Below are positions 9,059 through 16,806 of a stretch of 64,000 nucleotides of DNA, in pieces. How positions within the stretch are numbered: the stretch's first letter is position 1; every line of letters starts with the position of its first letter. The translations under genes and the position numbers were made by a program. The DNA lies in the NCBI RefSeq assembly GCF_041360795.1, contig NZ_JBFUPW010000002.1, positions 1 through 64,000 on the forward strand. Direction: 5' to 3'. Source of the stretch: Arthrobacter_E sp041360795 (GTDB lineage Bacteria; Actinomycetota; Actinomycetes; Actinomycetales; Micrococcaceae). Under the pieces are notes generated by a model, which made no database searches, was not told where the DNA came from, and worked only from the letters and a program-made list of their open reading frames with translations.

Positions 9059-9682
9059 GTGTCAAGAGCCCCCACCCCGCGGATCCGGAAGAACCCCGCG
9101 GAACGACGCGATGAGATCCTCGACGCGGCGGCCCGGATCGCCCTGGCCGAAGGACTTGAAATCGTCACGGTCCGGCGCGTGGCGGAGGACCTCCAGGTGC
9201 GCCCCGGACTCATCAGCCACTACTTCCCGTCTGCGGAGGAGATGGTGAGCGAGGCCTTCGCCCGCGCCGCTCACGCCGAGCTGGAGACCCTTCTTCCGGC
9301 GGAGCCGACCACGGGCACACCGCTGGAACGCCTCCGGGATTTCTTCCTCCGCTCGGCCGGGGACGATTACCTGGCCCTCAGCCGCCTCTGGCTCAACGCC
9401 CGCCACACCAGCCGCTTCCGGCCGTCCTTGCAGGACGCCGTCCAGCAGCAGGAGGCGATCACGCGGGACCGGCTCATGGCGATCATCATCGAGGGGAGGG
9501 ACCAGGATCTCTTCTCGTGCCCGGATCCCCTCGGCGCGACGCTCGAGATCCTGGTGGTGGTCGACGGTCTGGGTTCCTATGCCAATGACACGAGCGATTA
9601 CTGGCACGCCAGCCTGGCCGATCTCAGCGCGAGGACGGCGGAACGGGTCCTGGGACTGTCCCCCGGCACGCTCGCCGGCTGA
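9059..9682 (+). CDS. TetR/AcrR family transcriptional regulator
   Basis: 207-residue regulator. The N-terminal helix-turn-helix spans about residues 10-55 (RDEILDAAARIALAEGLEIV, then VRPGLISHYFPS with the canonical tyrosine-phenylalanine after the recognition helix). The C-terminal ligand domain resembles the BetI/PfmR-like TetR_C group, with no clear ligand signature. GTG at 9059 is chosen because GGAGG lies five bases upstream; the ATG at 9056 would leave two bases only. It is divergent from the permease-amidohydrolase operon and probably represses it together with itself. Confidence 0.88.
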   Translation: MSRAPTPRIRKNPAERRDEILDAAARIALAEGLEIVTVRRVAEDLQVRPGLISHYFPSAEEMVSEAFARAAHAELETLLPAEPTTGTPLERLRDFFLRSAGDDYLALSRLWLNARHTSRFRPSLQDAVQQQEAITRDRLMAIIIEGRDQDLFSCPDPLGATLEILVVVDGLGSYANDTSDYWHASLADLSARTAERVLGLSPGTLAG

Positions 9683-9733
9683 CCCGGGGAGTGACCGTGC
9701 GGGCCGGCTCGTCAGAGGCAGTGCCGCCGAGGC

Positions 9734-9761
9734 GCCCGGCCGTGCGGCCGTGCGGCCGGGC
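9734..9761. terminator. G+C hairpin between TetR gene and aag
   Basis: Nine-base arms GCCCGGCCG (9734-9742) and CGGCCGGGC (9753-9761), loop of ten bases, in a short tract of CGGCCGTG-like repeats between two convergent genes. Confidence 0.5.
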
Positions 9762-9782
9762 GACGGTGCGGCCGTGCGACGG

Positions 9783-10466
9783 TCAGCGCGGCTTCGCCGG
9801 GCGGTACACGGAGACGCTCGGCTCGCCGTCGAACCAGAACCGCCACGGATACTCGAGGCTGCCGCCCGCTCCGGAGACGCCCACCCTCGGCCCCGAGAGC
9901 ACGGTCCGGGCATCCGCGCTCAGGCCCGCGAGCGCGTTCCGCGGCACCTGGAGGTCCAGGGGCGGCGCGAGCAGGTCCGCGCCCGTGTCCGCCGTCGTGA
10001 GGGCCAGGCAGGTGGCCAGCCGGGCCGGGCCGCGGGCGAGTTCGCTCTCCTTGCGGGCGGCGGGCCTGCGGCTCCAGGCGAGGGCGGCGCCTTCGACGAC
10101 GACGCCCGCCCGCAGGAGGATTCCCGAGGCCCGGCCTTCCGGACCGCACACCAGGTTGGCGCAGTAGTGCATCCCGTAGGTGAAGTAGCAGTAGAGGTGC
10201 GCGGGCGGGCCGAACATGGCGGCGTTCCGCGCCGTCTTGCCGCGGAAGCTGTGCGCTCCTGGATCGGGGAACTCGGAGTCCCGCTCACCGCGGTACGCCT
10301 CCAGCTCGGTCAGCTGGATCGCGACCGTGCCTTCCGGCGTGGTGTGGCTGATCACCGAGCCGAGCAGCCGGGGCGCCAGCTCCACGGGATCCCCGCTCAG
10401 CAGTTCGCGGACCTCTGCGGGGCTCAGGAAGTCCTCTTCACGTGTCACGTCAGCCGCCTCGATCAT
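9783..10466 (-). CDS. aag: DNA-3-methyladenine glycosylase (AAG/MPG type)
   Basis: 227-residue base-excision glycosylase that removes alkylated purines. LAPRLLGSVI, QLTELEAYRG (catalytic Glu), the tyrosine-rich AHLYCYFTYGMHYCANLVC and ASGILLRA are typical of the AAG fold, which is unrelated to the AlkA domain encoded next door. ATG at 10466 is chosen because a TAGCGT box lies seven bases upstream and there is no ribosome-binding site; an in-frame ATG at 10496 is the alternative. Divergent from the ada-alkA/ogt operon, so the three form an alkylation-repair island. An aag-tyrS neighbourhood is also seen in other actinobacteria. Confidence 0.92.
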   Translation of the reverse strand: MIEAADVTREEDFLSPAEVRELLSGDPVELAPRLLGSVISHTTPEGTVAIQLTELEAYRGERDSEFPDPGAHSFRGKTARNAAMFGPPAHLYCYFTYGMHYCANLVCGPEGRASGILLRAGVVVEGAALAWSRRPAARKESELARGPARLATCLALTTADTGADLLAPPLDLQVPRNALAGLSADARTVLSGPRVGVSGAGGSLEYPWRFWFDGEPSVSVYRPAKPR

Positions 10467-10473
10467 GGTTCTG

Positions 10474-10496
10474 ACGCTAACACCGGGCCCAGACAT
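10474..10496 (-). promoter_or_regulatory. Promoter of aag, weak RecA-NDp-like motif
   Basis: TAGCGT (10479-10474) lies seven bases before the ATG. Eight bases further upstream is ATGTCTGGG, which resembles the tTGTCRgtg box of RecA-NDp/PafBC promoters but has T where a purine is expected. Confidence 0.42.
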
Positions 10497-10521
10497 GGCC
10501 CGCACACCGCCCTTCCACTGT

Positions 10522-10563
10522 CGTGTCCGAAAACCGCCAGTGAGCGTGTCTGAAAACTGCCAG
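10522..10563 (+). repeat. Two-copy 19-base direct repeat upstream of ada-alkA (candidate Ada operator)
   Basis: CGTGTCCGAAAACCGCCAG (10522-10540) recurs as CGTGTCTGAAAACTGCCAG (10545-10563), 17 of 19 bases identical, period 23. The second copy ends nine bases before the ATG of ada-alkA. Such paired direct repeats suit an AraC-type activator such as Ada, whose two HTH motifs bind asymmetric sites. No typical -10 box is seen between repeat and start. Confidence 0.65.
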
Positions 10564-10572
10564 AATGAAGCC

Positions 10573-12105
10573 ATGGACTTCTGGCAGCGCTACAAGGCGA
10601 TCGACACGAGGGACGCCCGTTTCGACGGGCAGTTCTACACGGCCGTCAAGAGCACGGGCATCTACTGCCGCCCCTCCTGCCCGGCCCGCACCCCCAAACC
10701 GGAGAACGTGGAGTTCTTCGAAACCTCGGCGGCCGCGCACGAATCCGGCTACCGCGCCTGCAAGCGCTGCCTCCCCGAAGCGGTCCCCGGCACCCCCGCC
10801 TGGAACATCCGCTCGGACGTCGCGGCGCGTGCCATGCGCCTGATCAATGACGGTCTGGTGGACGACGGCGGCGTCCCCGCCCTCGCCGGACGGCTCGGCT
10901 ATTCGACGCGGCAGCTCGGCCGCATCCTGAGCCAGGAACTAGGCGCCGGCCCTCTGGCCCTGGCCCGCGCGGCCCGCGCCCAGACGGCCCGGCAGCTCCT
11001 CGTCTCGACCGGGATGAGCCTGGCTGATGTGGCGTTCGCCGCCGGTTTCAACAGCGTCCGGCAGTTCAACGAGACCATCTCCGCCGTGTTCGACAAGACG
11101 CCGGGCCAGCTCCGGGCCACCGCGAACGGACGCCGCGACCCGGTGGACGCGCCGGCCGGCACCCTGACCCTGCGCCTGCCGTACCGGGAACCGTTCGACC
11201 CCGGCGTGTTCCGTTTCCTGGAGGCCCGCGCGATCCCCGGGGTGGAAATCGCTGACGGGACGTCCTACGAGCGGACCCTCGCCCTGCCGCACGGCGTCGC
11301 GCATTTCCGGGTGTCGGCCACCGGCCAGGGATATCTGGAATTGCAGATCCATTCGGTGAACCTGAAGGATCTCCACCGGCTCATCACCCGGGTCCGGAGG
11401 CTCTTCGACCTCGACGCAGACCCACAAGCCATCGACGCGGCCCTCGCGGCGGACCCTCGCCTGGCGGCGTCGGTGGCGGAGGTCCCAGGGCTCAGGCTGC
11501 CGGGTGCCCTCGACCCGCAGGAGATGCTCGTGCGGGCCATGGTGGGTCAGCAGATCACCGTGTCCGCGGCCCGGACGGCCTTGGCGGGGCTCTCCGTCTG
11601 CGGGGAGCGGTTCGACGCTTCCGAGCCCGGGCCCGCCACGGCTGAGGCGCCCCCGCACCCGGAGGCACGGATCACGCGGCTGTTCCCGACGGCGTCGTCG
11701 CTGGCGGAGCATGTTCCGGAGCTGCTGCGCGGACCCGCCCGCCGGACGGCATCGCTGCAGGCGGCGGCCGCGGCCATGGCGTCCGGGGACCTGGATTTCG
11801 GCTTCGGCGACACCCCGGAGACGCTCGCGGCGGCGCTGCTGCCACAGGCGGGGATCGGGCCCTGGACCGTCGGGTACCTCTCCATGAGGATCCTCGGAGC
11901 CCCGGACGTCTTCCTGGCGGGCGACGCCGCGGTCCGCAACGGGATCCGCGCACTCGGCGGCGACGCCGGAGACCCCACGTTCACCGCCGCCTCCCCCTGG
12001 CGTTCATACGCCACCCTGCACCTTTGGCGCCTGGCAGCCCTGCCGCGCACCGCCACCACGTCAACGCCCGCGAACCCCGAGAGGAAAGCACCGCACCATG
12101 GCTGA
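10573..12105 (+). CDS. Fused Ada regulator / AlkA 3-methyladenine DNA glycosylase II
   Basis: 510 residues in three parts. Residues 1-75 form the Ada zinc/methyl-acceptor domain with Cys32 and Cys36 (YCRPSC) and Cys63 and Cys66 (CKRC). Residues 80-180 form an AraC-type double helix-turn-helix. Residues 195-490 are an AlkA domain, with the HhH hairpin AGIGPWTVGYL and catalytic Asp451 in LAGDAAV. There is no O6-alkylguanine transferase domain; that function is supplied by the overlapping ogt gene. The protein should sense methyl phosphotriesters, switch on its own operon and excise alkylated bases. ATG 10573 starts at the conserved MDFWQRY. The 3' end overlaps ogt by eight bases. Confidence 0.92.
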   Translation: MDFWQRYKAIDTRDARFDGQFYTAVKSTGIYCRPSCPARTPKPENVEFFETSAAAHESGYRACKRCLPEAVPGTPAWNIRSDVAARAMRLINDGLVDDGGVPALAGRLGYSTRQLGRILSQELGAGPLALARAARAQTARQLLVSTGMSLADVAFAAGFNSVRQFNETISAVFDKTPGQLRATANGRRDPVDAPAGTLTLRLPYREPFDPGVFRFLEARAIPGVEIADGTSYERTLALPHGVAHFRVSATGQGYLELQIHSVNLKDLHRLITRVRRLFDLDADPQAIDAALAADPRLAASVAEVPGLRLPGALDPQEMLVRAMVGQQITVSAARTALAGLSVCGERFDASEPGPATAEAPPHPEARITRLFPTASSLAEHVPELLRGPARRTASLQAAAAAMASGDLDFGFGDTPETLAAALLPQAGIGPWTVGYLSMRILGAPDVFLAGDAAVRNGIRALGGDAGDPTFTAASPWRSYATLHLWRLAALPRTATTSTPANPERKAPHHG

Positions 12106-12595
12106 CTACACCACCCTCACCACGCCCGACGGCCCCTTCACCGTCATCGCCCTGGACGGCGCGGTCCTCGCTTCGGGCTGGACCGCCGACCTCGACGAGC
12201 TGCTCCCCCAGGTCCACGCGAGCATCCGGCCCGCAGAGCTGCACCAGGTGAAAACCCTCGGCACGCTGACGGAAGCGGTCACGGCGTACTACGACGGCGA
12301 GCTGACCGCGCCGATGTCGGTGCCCGTGCACCAGAAGTCCGGTCCGTTCCGCGAACACGCCTGGGACGTGCTGCGGGAGGTCGCGGCGGGCAGCCCCCTG
12401 ACCTATGCCGGCTACGCCCTGGCCGCGGGGAACCCCAAAGCCGTGCGGGCTGCGGCCAGCGCCTGCGCGTTCAATGCGGCGGCGCTGTTCGTCCCGTGCC
12501 ACCGGATCGTCCGCACCGACGGTTCGCTGGGCGGCTTCCGCTGGGGTCTTCCGGTCAAGGAGAGCCTGCTGGCCCGCGAGGCTGCGGCATCCTGA
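12098..12595 (+). CDS. ogt: Methylated-DNA--protein-cysteine methyltransferase
   Basis: 165-residue suicide enzyme that takes the alkyl group from O6-alkylguanine. The acceptor motif VPCHRIV places the reactive cysteine at residue 134, followed by GSLGGFRWG. The N-terminal domain is short, as in actinobacterial Ogt. The start overlaps the ada-alkA stop within ATGGCTGA, so the genes form one operon and would be induced together. Confidence 0.95.
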   Translation: MADYTTLTTPDGPFTVIALDGAVLASGWTADLDELLPQVHASIRPAELHQVKTLGTLTEAVTAYYDGELTAPMSVPVHQKSGPFREHAWDVLREVAAGSPLTYAGYALAAGNPKAVRAAASACAFNAAALFVPCHRIVRTDGSLGGFRWGLPVKESLLAREAAAS

Positions 12596-12602
12596 CGAAT
12601 GC

Positions 12603-12653
12603 GGGGTCGGATGCTGTCCCCCGGTCACTCCGGATGGGACATCATCCGACCCC
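12603..12653. terminator. Long hairpin terminator between ogt and the mycothiol-enzyme gene
   Basis: 18-base arms (12603-12620 and 12636-12653, starting GGGGTCGGATG) with one mismatch and a 15-base loop, between convergent genes. Confidence 0.75.
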
Positions 12654-12678
12654 GTGACGCTCTTTCGTGGCCGGGCCG

Positions 12679-13443
12679 CTACTTCGTGGGCGCGACGCCG
12701 GACGGCCAGGGCAGCAGCTCCGGCAGATCCACGTCGTCCGCGGCGGCCGAGGCGCGCAGCGACGACAGGCTCGGTTCCCGTCCCGCCAGCCACGCGGCGA
12801 TGTCGGTGAGCATGCCGCTCACCACCACGCCGTCGCCCCCGTGGCCGAGCGTCCGGGGCGGCAGGCCGAGGGGCTGGAGCACGAGACGCCGGCCGTCCGG
12901 GACCCGGGCCGCGAGGAAGTCCAGCAGGTGCAGACAGAAGGCCTTGGACCAGGTCTCCGGACCGTAGTCCAGACCGAGGTCGGTGCCGTGGATGGTGAGC
13001 TCGCGCCAGAGCGCGAAGGCGCCGTCCCGCACCACGCCGTCCCGGTAGCTGATGGGGACGTCCCACTCCTCCGGTTCCAGGCTGCCGAGGGCGTCCAGTG
13101 CGCGGGTCGTCGCGGCCTGGACGTCTTCGCGGTGCTCCTCCGCCGTGTGACCCGCGGCGAGTTCGATGCGCGCCGTGCGGCCCTCGTAGCCGCCGTCGTA
13201 CAGGTCGATCCGCTCGCCGCGCTTCGCGTGCTCGATCTGCCGCGCCATCGCCTCGCTGATGCCCATGACGTGGGCCAGGACGTGACCCCGGGTCCACCCG
13301 GGGAGGACCGACGGCGCCTTCACGGCCTCATCGTCCAGGGAGGCCGCCAGCTTGTTCACCAGGTCAGCGGCGGACCGGAGATCGTGGAGCAGGGTGTCAT
13401 CGGCGGAGGCGTGTTCCGAAGACCCGGAAGTGATCTGGCTCAT
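12679..13443 (-). CDS. Maleylpyruvate isomerase-like, mycothiol-dependent metalloenzyme (DinB superfamily)
   Basis: 254 residues. The N-terminal four-helix DinB-like domain has LPGWTRGHVLAHV, whose histidines are metal ligands in this family, and ELTIHGTDLGL supplies the third histidine. Residues after about 170 resemble the MDMPI C-terminal domain. Members use mycothiol, the actinobacterial thiol, for isomerisation, S-transfer or detoxification; the substrate here is unknown and no aromatic-degradation genes are near. A TAGGAT box six bases before the ATG suggests a leaderless mRNA. Confidence 0.82.
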   Translation of the reverse strand: MSQITSGSSEHASADDTLLHDLRSAADLVNKLAASLDDEAVKAPSVLPGWTRGHVLAHVMGISEAMARQIEHAKRGERIDLYDGGYEGRTARIELAAGHTAEEHREDVQAATTRALDALGSLEPEEWDVPISYRDGVVRDGAFALWRELTIHGTDLGLDYGPETWSKAFCLHLLDFLAARVPDGRRLVLQPLGLPPRTLGHGGDGVVVSGMLTDIAAWLAGREPSLSSLRASAAADDVDLPELLPWPSGVAPTK

Positions 13444-13449
13444 GCCGCC

Positions 13450-13455
13450 ATCCTA
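13450..13455 (-). promoter_or_regulatory. -10 element of the mycothiol-enzyme gene (leaderless)
   Basis: TAGGAT, six bases (GGCGGC), then ATG at 13443. Confidence 0.6.
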
Positions 13456-13511
13456 GGCCAGGGACGACGGTTTCAGTGAGTGGCCATGAACCGGAATCCG
13501 TGCCGGACGCG

Positions 13512-13553
13512 CGAGAGGCCGGGTTCCGCAGGAGTGCGGAACCCGGCCTCTCG
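13512..13553 (-). terminator. Terminator of the arginine cluster after argH
   Basis: Perfect 19-base arms (13512-13530, 13535-13553) with a GGAG loop, 18 bases past the argH stop on the minus strand. Confidence 0.85.
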
Positions 13554-13571
13554 GGGCACGGCGATGACGGC

Positions 13572-14996
13572 TCAGGCCACGAACGACCGCGCCTCACTCA
13601 GCTCGGCTTCAAGCGCCTCAAGCTGACGTGCGACGGCGGACGGCGCGGTGCCGCCCTGAGCGCTGCGGCTGGCGAGCGAACCCTCGGTCGAGAGCACACT
13701 GCGGACCTCGGGAGTCAGCTGCGGGGAAATGGCCGCATACTCCTCATCCGTCAGGTCCCACAGCTCCACGCCGCGGCTCTCGGCCTGCTTGACGGCCGCG
13801 CCGGAGAGCTCGTGGGCCTCGCGGAACGGCACGCCCTGCCGGACCAGCCACTCGGCCACATCGGTGGCGAGCGCGAAGCCCTGCGGCGCGAGCGACTTCA
13901 TGCGCTCGGTGTTGAAACCGAGCGTCGCGATCATGCCGGAGACCGCCGGGAGCAGCAGTTCCAGGGTGTCGGCCGCGTCGAAGACGGGCTCCTTGTCCTC
14001 CTGCAGATCCCGGTTGTACGCGAGGGGCAGGCCCTTGAGCGTGGCGAGCAGCCCGGTCAGATCGCCGATGAGGCGGCCGGCCTTGCCGCGCGCCAGCTCG
14101 GCGACGTCCGGGTTCTTCTTCTGCGGCATGATGGACGAGCCCGTGGAGTAGGCGTCATCCAGCGTGACGAAGGAGAACTCCTTGGTGGCCCAGAGGATGA
14201 CCTCCTCCGAGATGCGGGAGATATCCACGCCGATCATGGCCGCGACCCAGGCGAACTCCGCGAAGACGTCACGGGATGCCGTGCCGTCGATCGAGTTGTG
14301 CACCGCCGAGAAGAAGCCGAGGTCGGCCGCGACGGCCTCCGGGTCCAGGCCCAGCGAGGAACCCGCCAGGGCGCCGGAGCCGTACGGCGAGACGCCCGCA
14401 CGCTTGTCCCAGTCCTGGAGCCGCTGCACATCGCGCAGCAGGGCCCAGGCGTGGGCCAGGAGGTGGTGGCTGAGCAGGACCGGCTGCGCGTGCTGCAGGT
14501 GCGTGCGGCCAGGCATGGCGACCTCGGGGTGAGCCTTGGACTGCGCCACGAGGGCGTCCACTACGTCCAGCACGCGCGCGGCGATGATCCGGGCGTGATC
14601 CCGCAGGAACATGCGGCCCAGGGTGGCGATCTGGTCGTTGCGGGACCGGCCGGCGCGGAGCTTGCCGCCCAGGTGGGTGCCGGCACGCTCGAGCAGGCCG
14701 CGCTCCAGGGAGCCGTGCACGTCCTCGTCGCTCTCGGCGGCCACGTAGGCGCCGCTCGCGACGTCCTCATCCAGCTGCGTGAGGGCAGCCAGCATGCCTT
14801 CCAGCTCGGCGTCGTCGAGCAGGCCCGCCTTGTGGAGCACGCGGGCGTGCGCCTTGGAGCCGGCGATGTCGTACCGCGCCAGACGCCAGTCGAAGTGCGT
14901 GGACTTGCTCAGCGCGGCGAGCGCGTCCGCCGGGGCGCCGGCGAAGCGCGCACCCCAGAGGGCGCCCTCGTTCGTGCCGTGGGTCTCGGAGCTCAT
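13572..14996 (-). CDS. argH: Argininosuccinate lyase
   Basis: 474-residue fumarase/aspartase-superfamily enzyme that splits argininosuccinate to arginine and fumarate, the last step of arginine synthesis. The signature loop SSIMPQKKNPD and the helix start HLGGKLRAGRSRNDQ are present, and length fits a full enzyme. The ATG is two bases after the argG stop (TGA-GC-ATG), so argG and argH are coupled. Confidence 0.97.
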   Translation of the reverse strand: MSSETHGTNEGALWGARFAGAPADALAALSKSTHFDWRLARYDIAGSKAHARVLHKAGLLDDAELEGMLAALTQLDEDVASGAYVAAESDEDVHGSLERGLLERAGTHLGGKLRAGRSRNDQIATLGRMFLRDHARIIAARVLDVVDALVAQSKAHPEVAMPGRTHLQHAQPVLLSHHLLAHAWALLRDVQRLQDWDKRAGVSPYGSGALAGSSLGLDPEAVAADLGFFSAVHNSIDGTASRDVFAEFAWVAAMIGVDISRISEEVILWATKEFSFVTLDDAYSTGSSIMPQKKNPDVAELARGKAGRLIGDLTGLLATLKGLPLAYNRDLQEDKEPVFDAADTLELLLPAVSGMIATLGFNTERMKSLAPQGFALATDVAEWLVRQGVPFREAHELSGAAVKQAESRGVELWDLTDEEYAAISPQLTPEVRSVLSTEGSLASRSAQGGTAPSAVARQLEALEAELSEARSFVA

Positions 14997-14998
14997 GC

Positions 14999-16204
14999 TC
15001 AGGCTCCCGCGACCCGCTGGTCGCGGGTGGAGGCGACCTTGGAGGACATGCCCCAGAGCTCGATGAAGCCCTTGGCCTGGGACTGGTCGAAGGTGTCACC
15101 GGTGTCGTAGGTGGCGAGCGAGAAGTCGTACAGGCCGGTGTCCGAACGGCGGCCGTTCACGATGGCCTGGCCGCCGTGCAGGGTCATGCGGATGTCGCCG
15201 GAGACGTACTTCTGGGTGTCCTCGATGAAGGCGTCCAGGGAGCGCTTGAGCGGGGAGAACCACTGGCCGTCGTAGACCAGCTCGGACCAGCGCTGGCCGA
15301 CCGTGGCCTTGAAGCGGGCCTGCTCGCGCTCGATGGTGACGTCCTCGAGGTGCTTGTGGGCCGTGATGAGGGCCATGGCGCCGGGGGCCTCGTAGATCTC
15401 GCGGGACTTGATGCCGACGAGGCGGTCCTCGACGACGTCGATGCGGCCCACGCCCTGGGCGCCGGCGCGGCGGTTGAGCTCCTGGATGGCCTGCAGCGGA
15501 GTGACGGCCACGCCGTCGATCGCGACCGGGACGCCCTGGTGGAACGTCACGACGACCTCGTCCGGCGCCGGCGGGAACTCCGGGGTGGCGGTGTAGTCGT
15601 AGATGTCCTTGGTGGGGGCGTTCCAGATGTCCTCGAGGTAGCCGGTCTCCACGGCGCGGCCCCAGACGTTCTGGTCGATCGAGTACGGGTTCTTCTTGGT
15701 GGTCTCGATCGGCAGGCCCTTCTCCTCGGCGAAGGCGATGGCCTTGTCGCGGGTGAGGGCGAGGTCGCGGACCGGGGCGATGCACTTCAGGTCCGGGCCC
15801 AGGGTCTGGATGCCGACCTCGAAGCGGACCTGGTCGTTGCCCTTGCCGGTGCAGCCGTGGGCGACCGTGGTGGCGCCGAATTCACGGGCGGCCTTGACCA
15901 GGTGCTTGACGATCACGGGACGGGAGATCGCGGACACCAGCGGGTAGTGGCCCTGGTAGAGGGCGTTCGCCTTCAGGGTGGGCATGGCGTACTCGTTGGC
16001 GAACTCATCACGGGCGTCGGCGACGTAGGCCTCCACGGCGCCGCAGCCGAGGGCGCGCTGACGGATGGTCTCGAGGGACTCGCCGCCCTGTCCGACGTCG
16101 ACCGCCACGGCGATCACTTCGGCGCCGGTGGCTTCGCCGATCCAGCCGATGGCCACAGACGTGTCAAGGCCGCCGGAGTAGGCCAGGACGATGCGCTCAG
16201 TCAC
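14999..16204 (-). CDS. argG: Argininosuccinate synthase
   Basis: 401-residue ATP-dependent synthase joining citrulline and aspartate. The N-terminal PP-loop reads VLAYSGGLDTSVAIGW; HGCTGKGNDQVRFE and the C-terminal GLYDFSLATYDTGDTFDQ are family hallmarks. It starts with GTG at 16204, with GAAGGAGA eight bases upstream. A 74-base gap from argR holds its own promoter with two ArgR-type palindromes, so argGH is a separately regulated unit. Confidence 0.97.
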   Translation of the reverse strand: MTERIVLAYSGGLDTSVAIGWIGEATGAEVIAVAVDVGQGGESLETIRQRALGCGAVEAYVADARDEFANEYAMPTLKANALYQGHYPLVSAISRPVIVKHLVKAAREFGATTVAHGCTGKGNDQVRFEVGIQTLGPDLKCIAPVRDLALTRDKAIAFAEEKGLPIETTKKNPYSIDQNVWGRAVETGYLEDIWNAPTKDIYDYTATPEFPPAPDEVVVTFHQGVPVAIDGVAVTPLQAIQELNRRAGAQGVGRIDVVEDRLVGIKSREIYEAPGAMALITAHKHLEDVTIEREQARFKATVGQRWSELVYDGQWFSPLKRSLDAFIEDTQKYVSGDIRMTLHGGQAIVNGRRSDTGLYDFSLATYDTGDTFDQSQAKGFIELWGMSSKVASTRDQRVAGA

Positions 16205-16230
16205 GTGAGTATCTCCTTCAGGAAGTGGTG

Positions 16231-16269
16231 TATGTAAAACTATACATGACTATGAGTAAGTATTCATAG
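16231..16269 (-). promoter_or_regulatory. argG promoter with two putative ARG boxes
   Basis: Two tandem palindromes lie here: TATGTA-N6-TACATG (16231-16248) and CTATGA-N8-TCATAG (16250-16269), matching the A+T-rich 18-20 base form of ARG boxes bound by ArgR hexamers. TATAGT on the minus strand (16244-16239) lies inside the first box, so binding should block RNA polymerase. The transcript would carry a leader of about 28 bases. Confidence 0.7.
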
Positions 16270-16278
16270 CCTGCTGGA

Positions 16279-16806
16279 TCAATTCGGGTTGCTGTCCGCC
16301 ATGGCCAGGAAGCGGGCGGCGAGAGCCTCCCCGCCCTGGGGGTCCCGGGCGACCAGGAGCACGGTGTCATCCCCCGCGATGGTGCCCAGCACGGACGGCA
16401 TCACGGAGTGGTCGATGGCCAGGGCCAGGAAGTTCGCGGCGCCAGGCGGGGTCCGCAGCACCACGAGGTTTGCGGACGCCTCCGCCGTGACCAGCAGTTC
16501 ACCGCAGAGCTTCTCCAGCCGGGCGTCCAGGATCTCCTGCGCCACGGCGCTCGTCGGCCCCCGGTCGCCACCCTCGCCGGGCACGGCGTAGACCAGACCG
16601 CCGTCGCTCCCCCTGACCCGGACCGCGCCGATCTCCACGAGATCCCGGGACAGTGTCGCCTGAGTGACCTGCACGCCGTCGTCGGCCAGGAGAGCGGCCA
16701 GCTCAGCCTGCGAGCGCACGCTCTCACCCCGCAGGATCGCGCTGATGCGCGCCTGACGGGCGGTCTTGGTGGCGGGGCTCGTGGCCCCGGGCTGCGAGGA
16801 CGTCAT
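16279..16806 (-). CDS. argR: Arginine repressor
   Basis: 175-residue ArgR. The N-terminal winged helix (residues 18-90) contains SQAELAALL and QATLSRDLVEIGAVRV, and the C-terminal arginine-binding oligomerisation domain has GTIAGDDTVLLVARD with the paired aspartates that contact arginine. With arginine bound, it should repress argC and argG promoters through the nearby boxes. ATG at 16806 shares one base with the argF stop (TGATG). Confidence 0.95.
   Translation of the reverse strand: MTSSQPGATSPATKTARQARISAILRGESVRSQAELAALLADDGVQVTQATLSRDLVEIGAVRVRGSDGGLVYAVPGEGGDRGPTSAVAQEILDARLEKLCGELLVTAEASANLVVLRTPPGAANFLALAIDHSVMPSVLGTIAGDDTVLLVARDPQGGEALAARFLAMADSNPN

Noticed and set aside
10216..10572. 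N-terminal extension of the Ada-AlkA protein
   Set aside because: The extra codons overlap aag on the other strand, and the Ada domain begins at MDFWQRY at 10573.
12667..15110. Plus-strand frames opposite the mycothiol-enzyme gene and argH
   Set aside because: Same antisense artefact; argH and its terminator explain the sequence.
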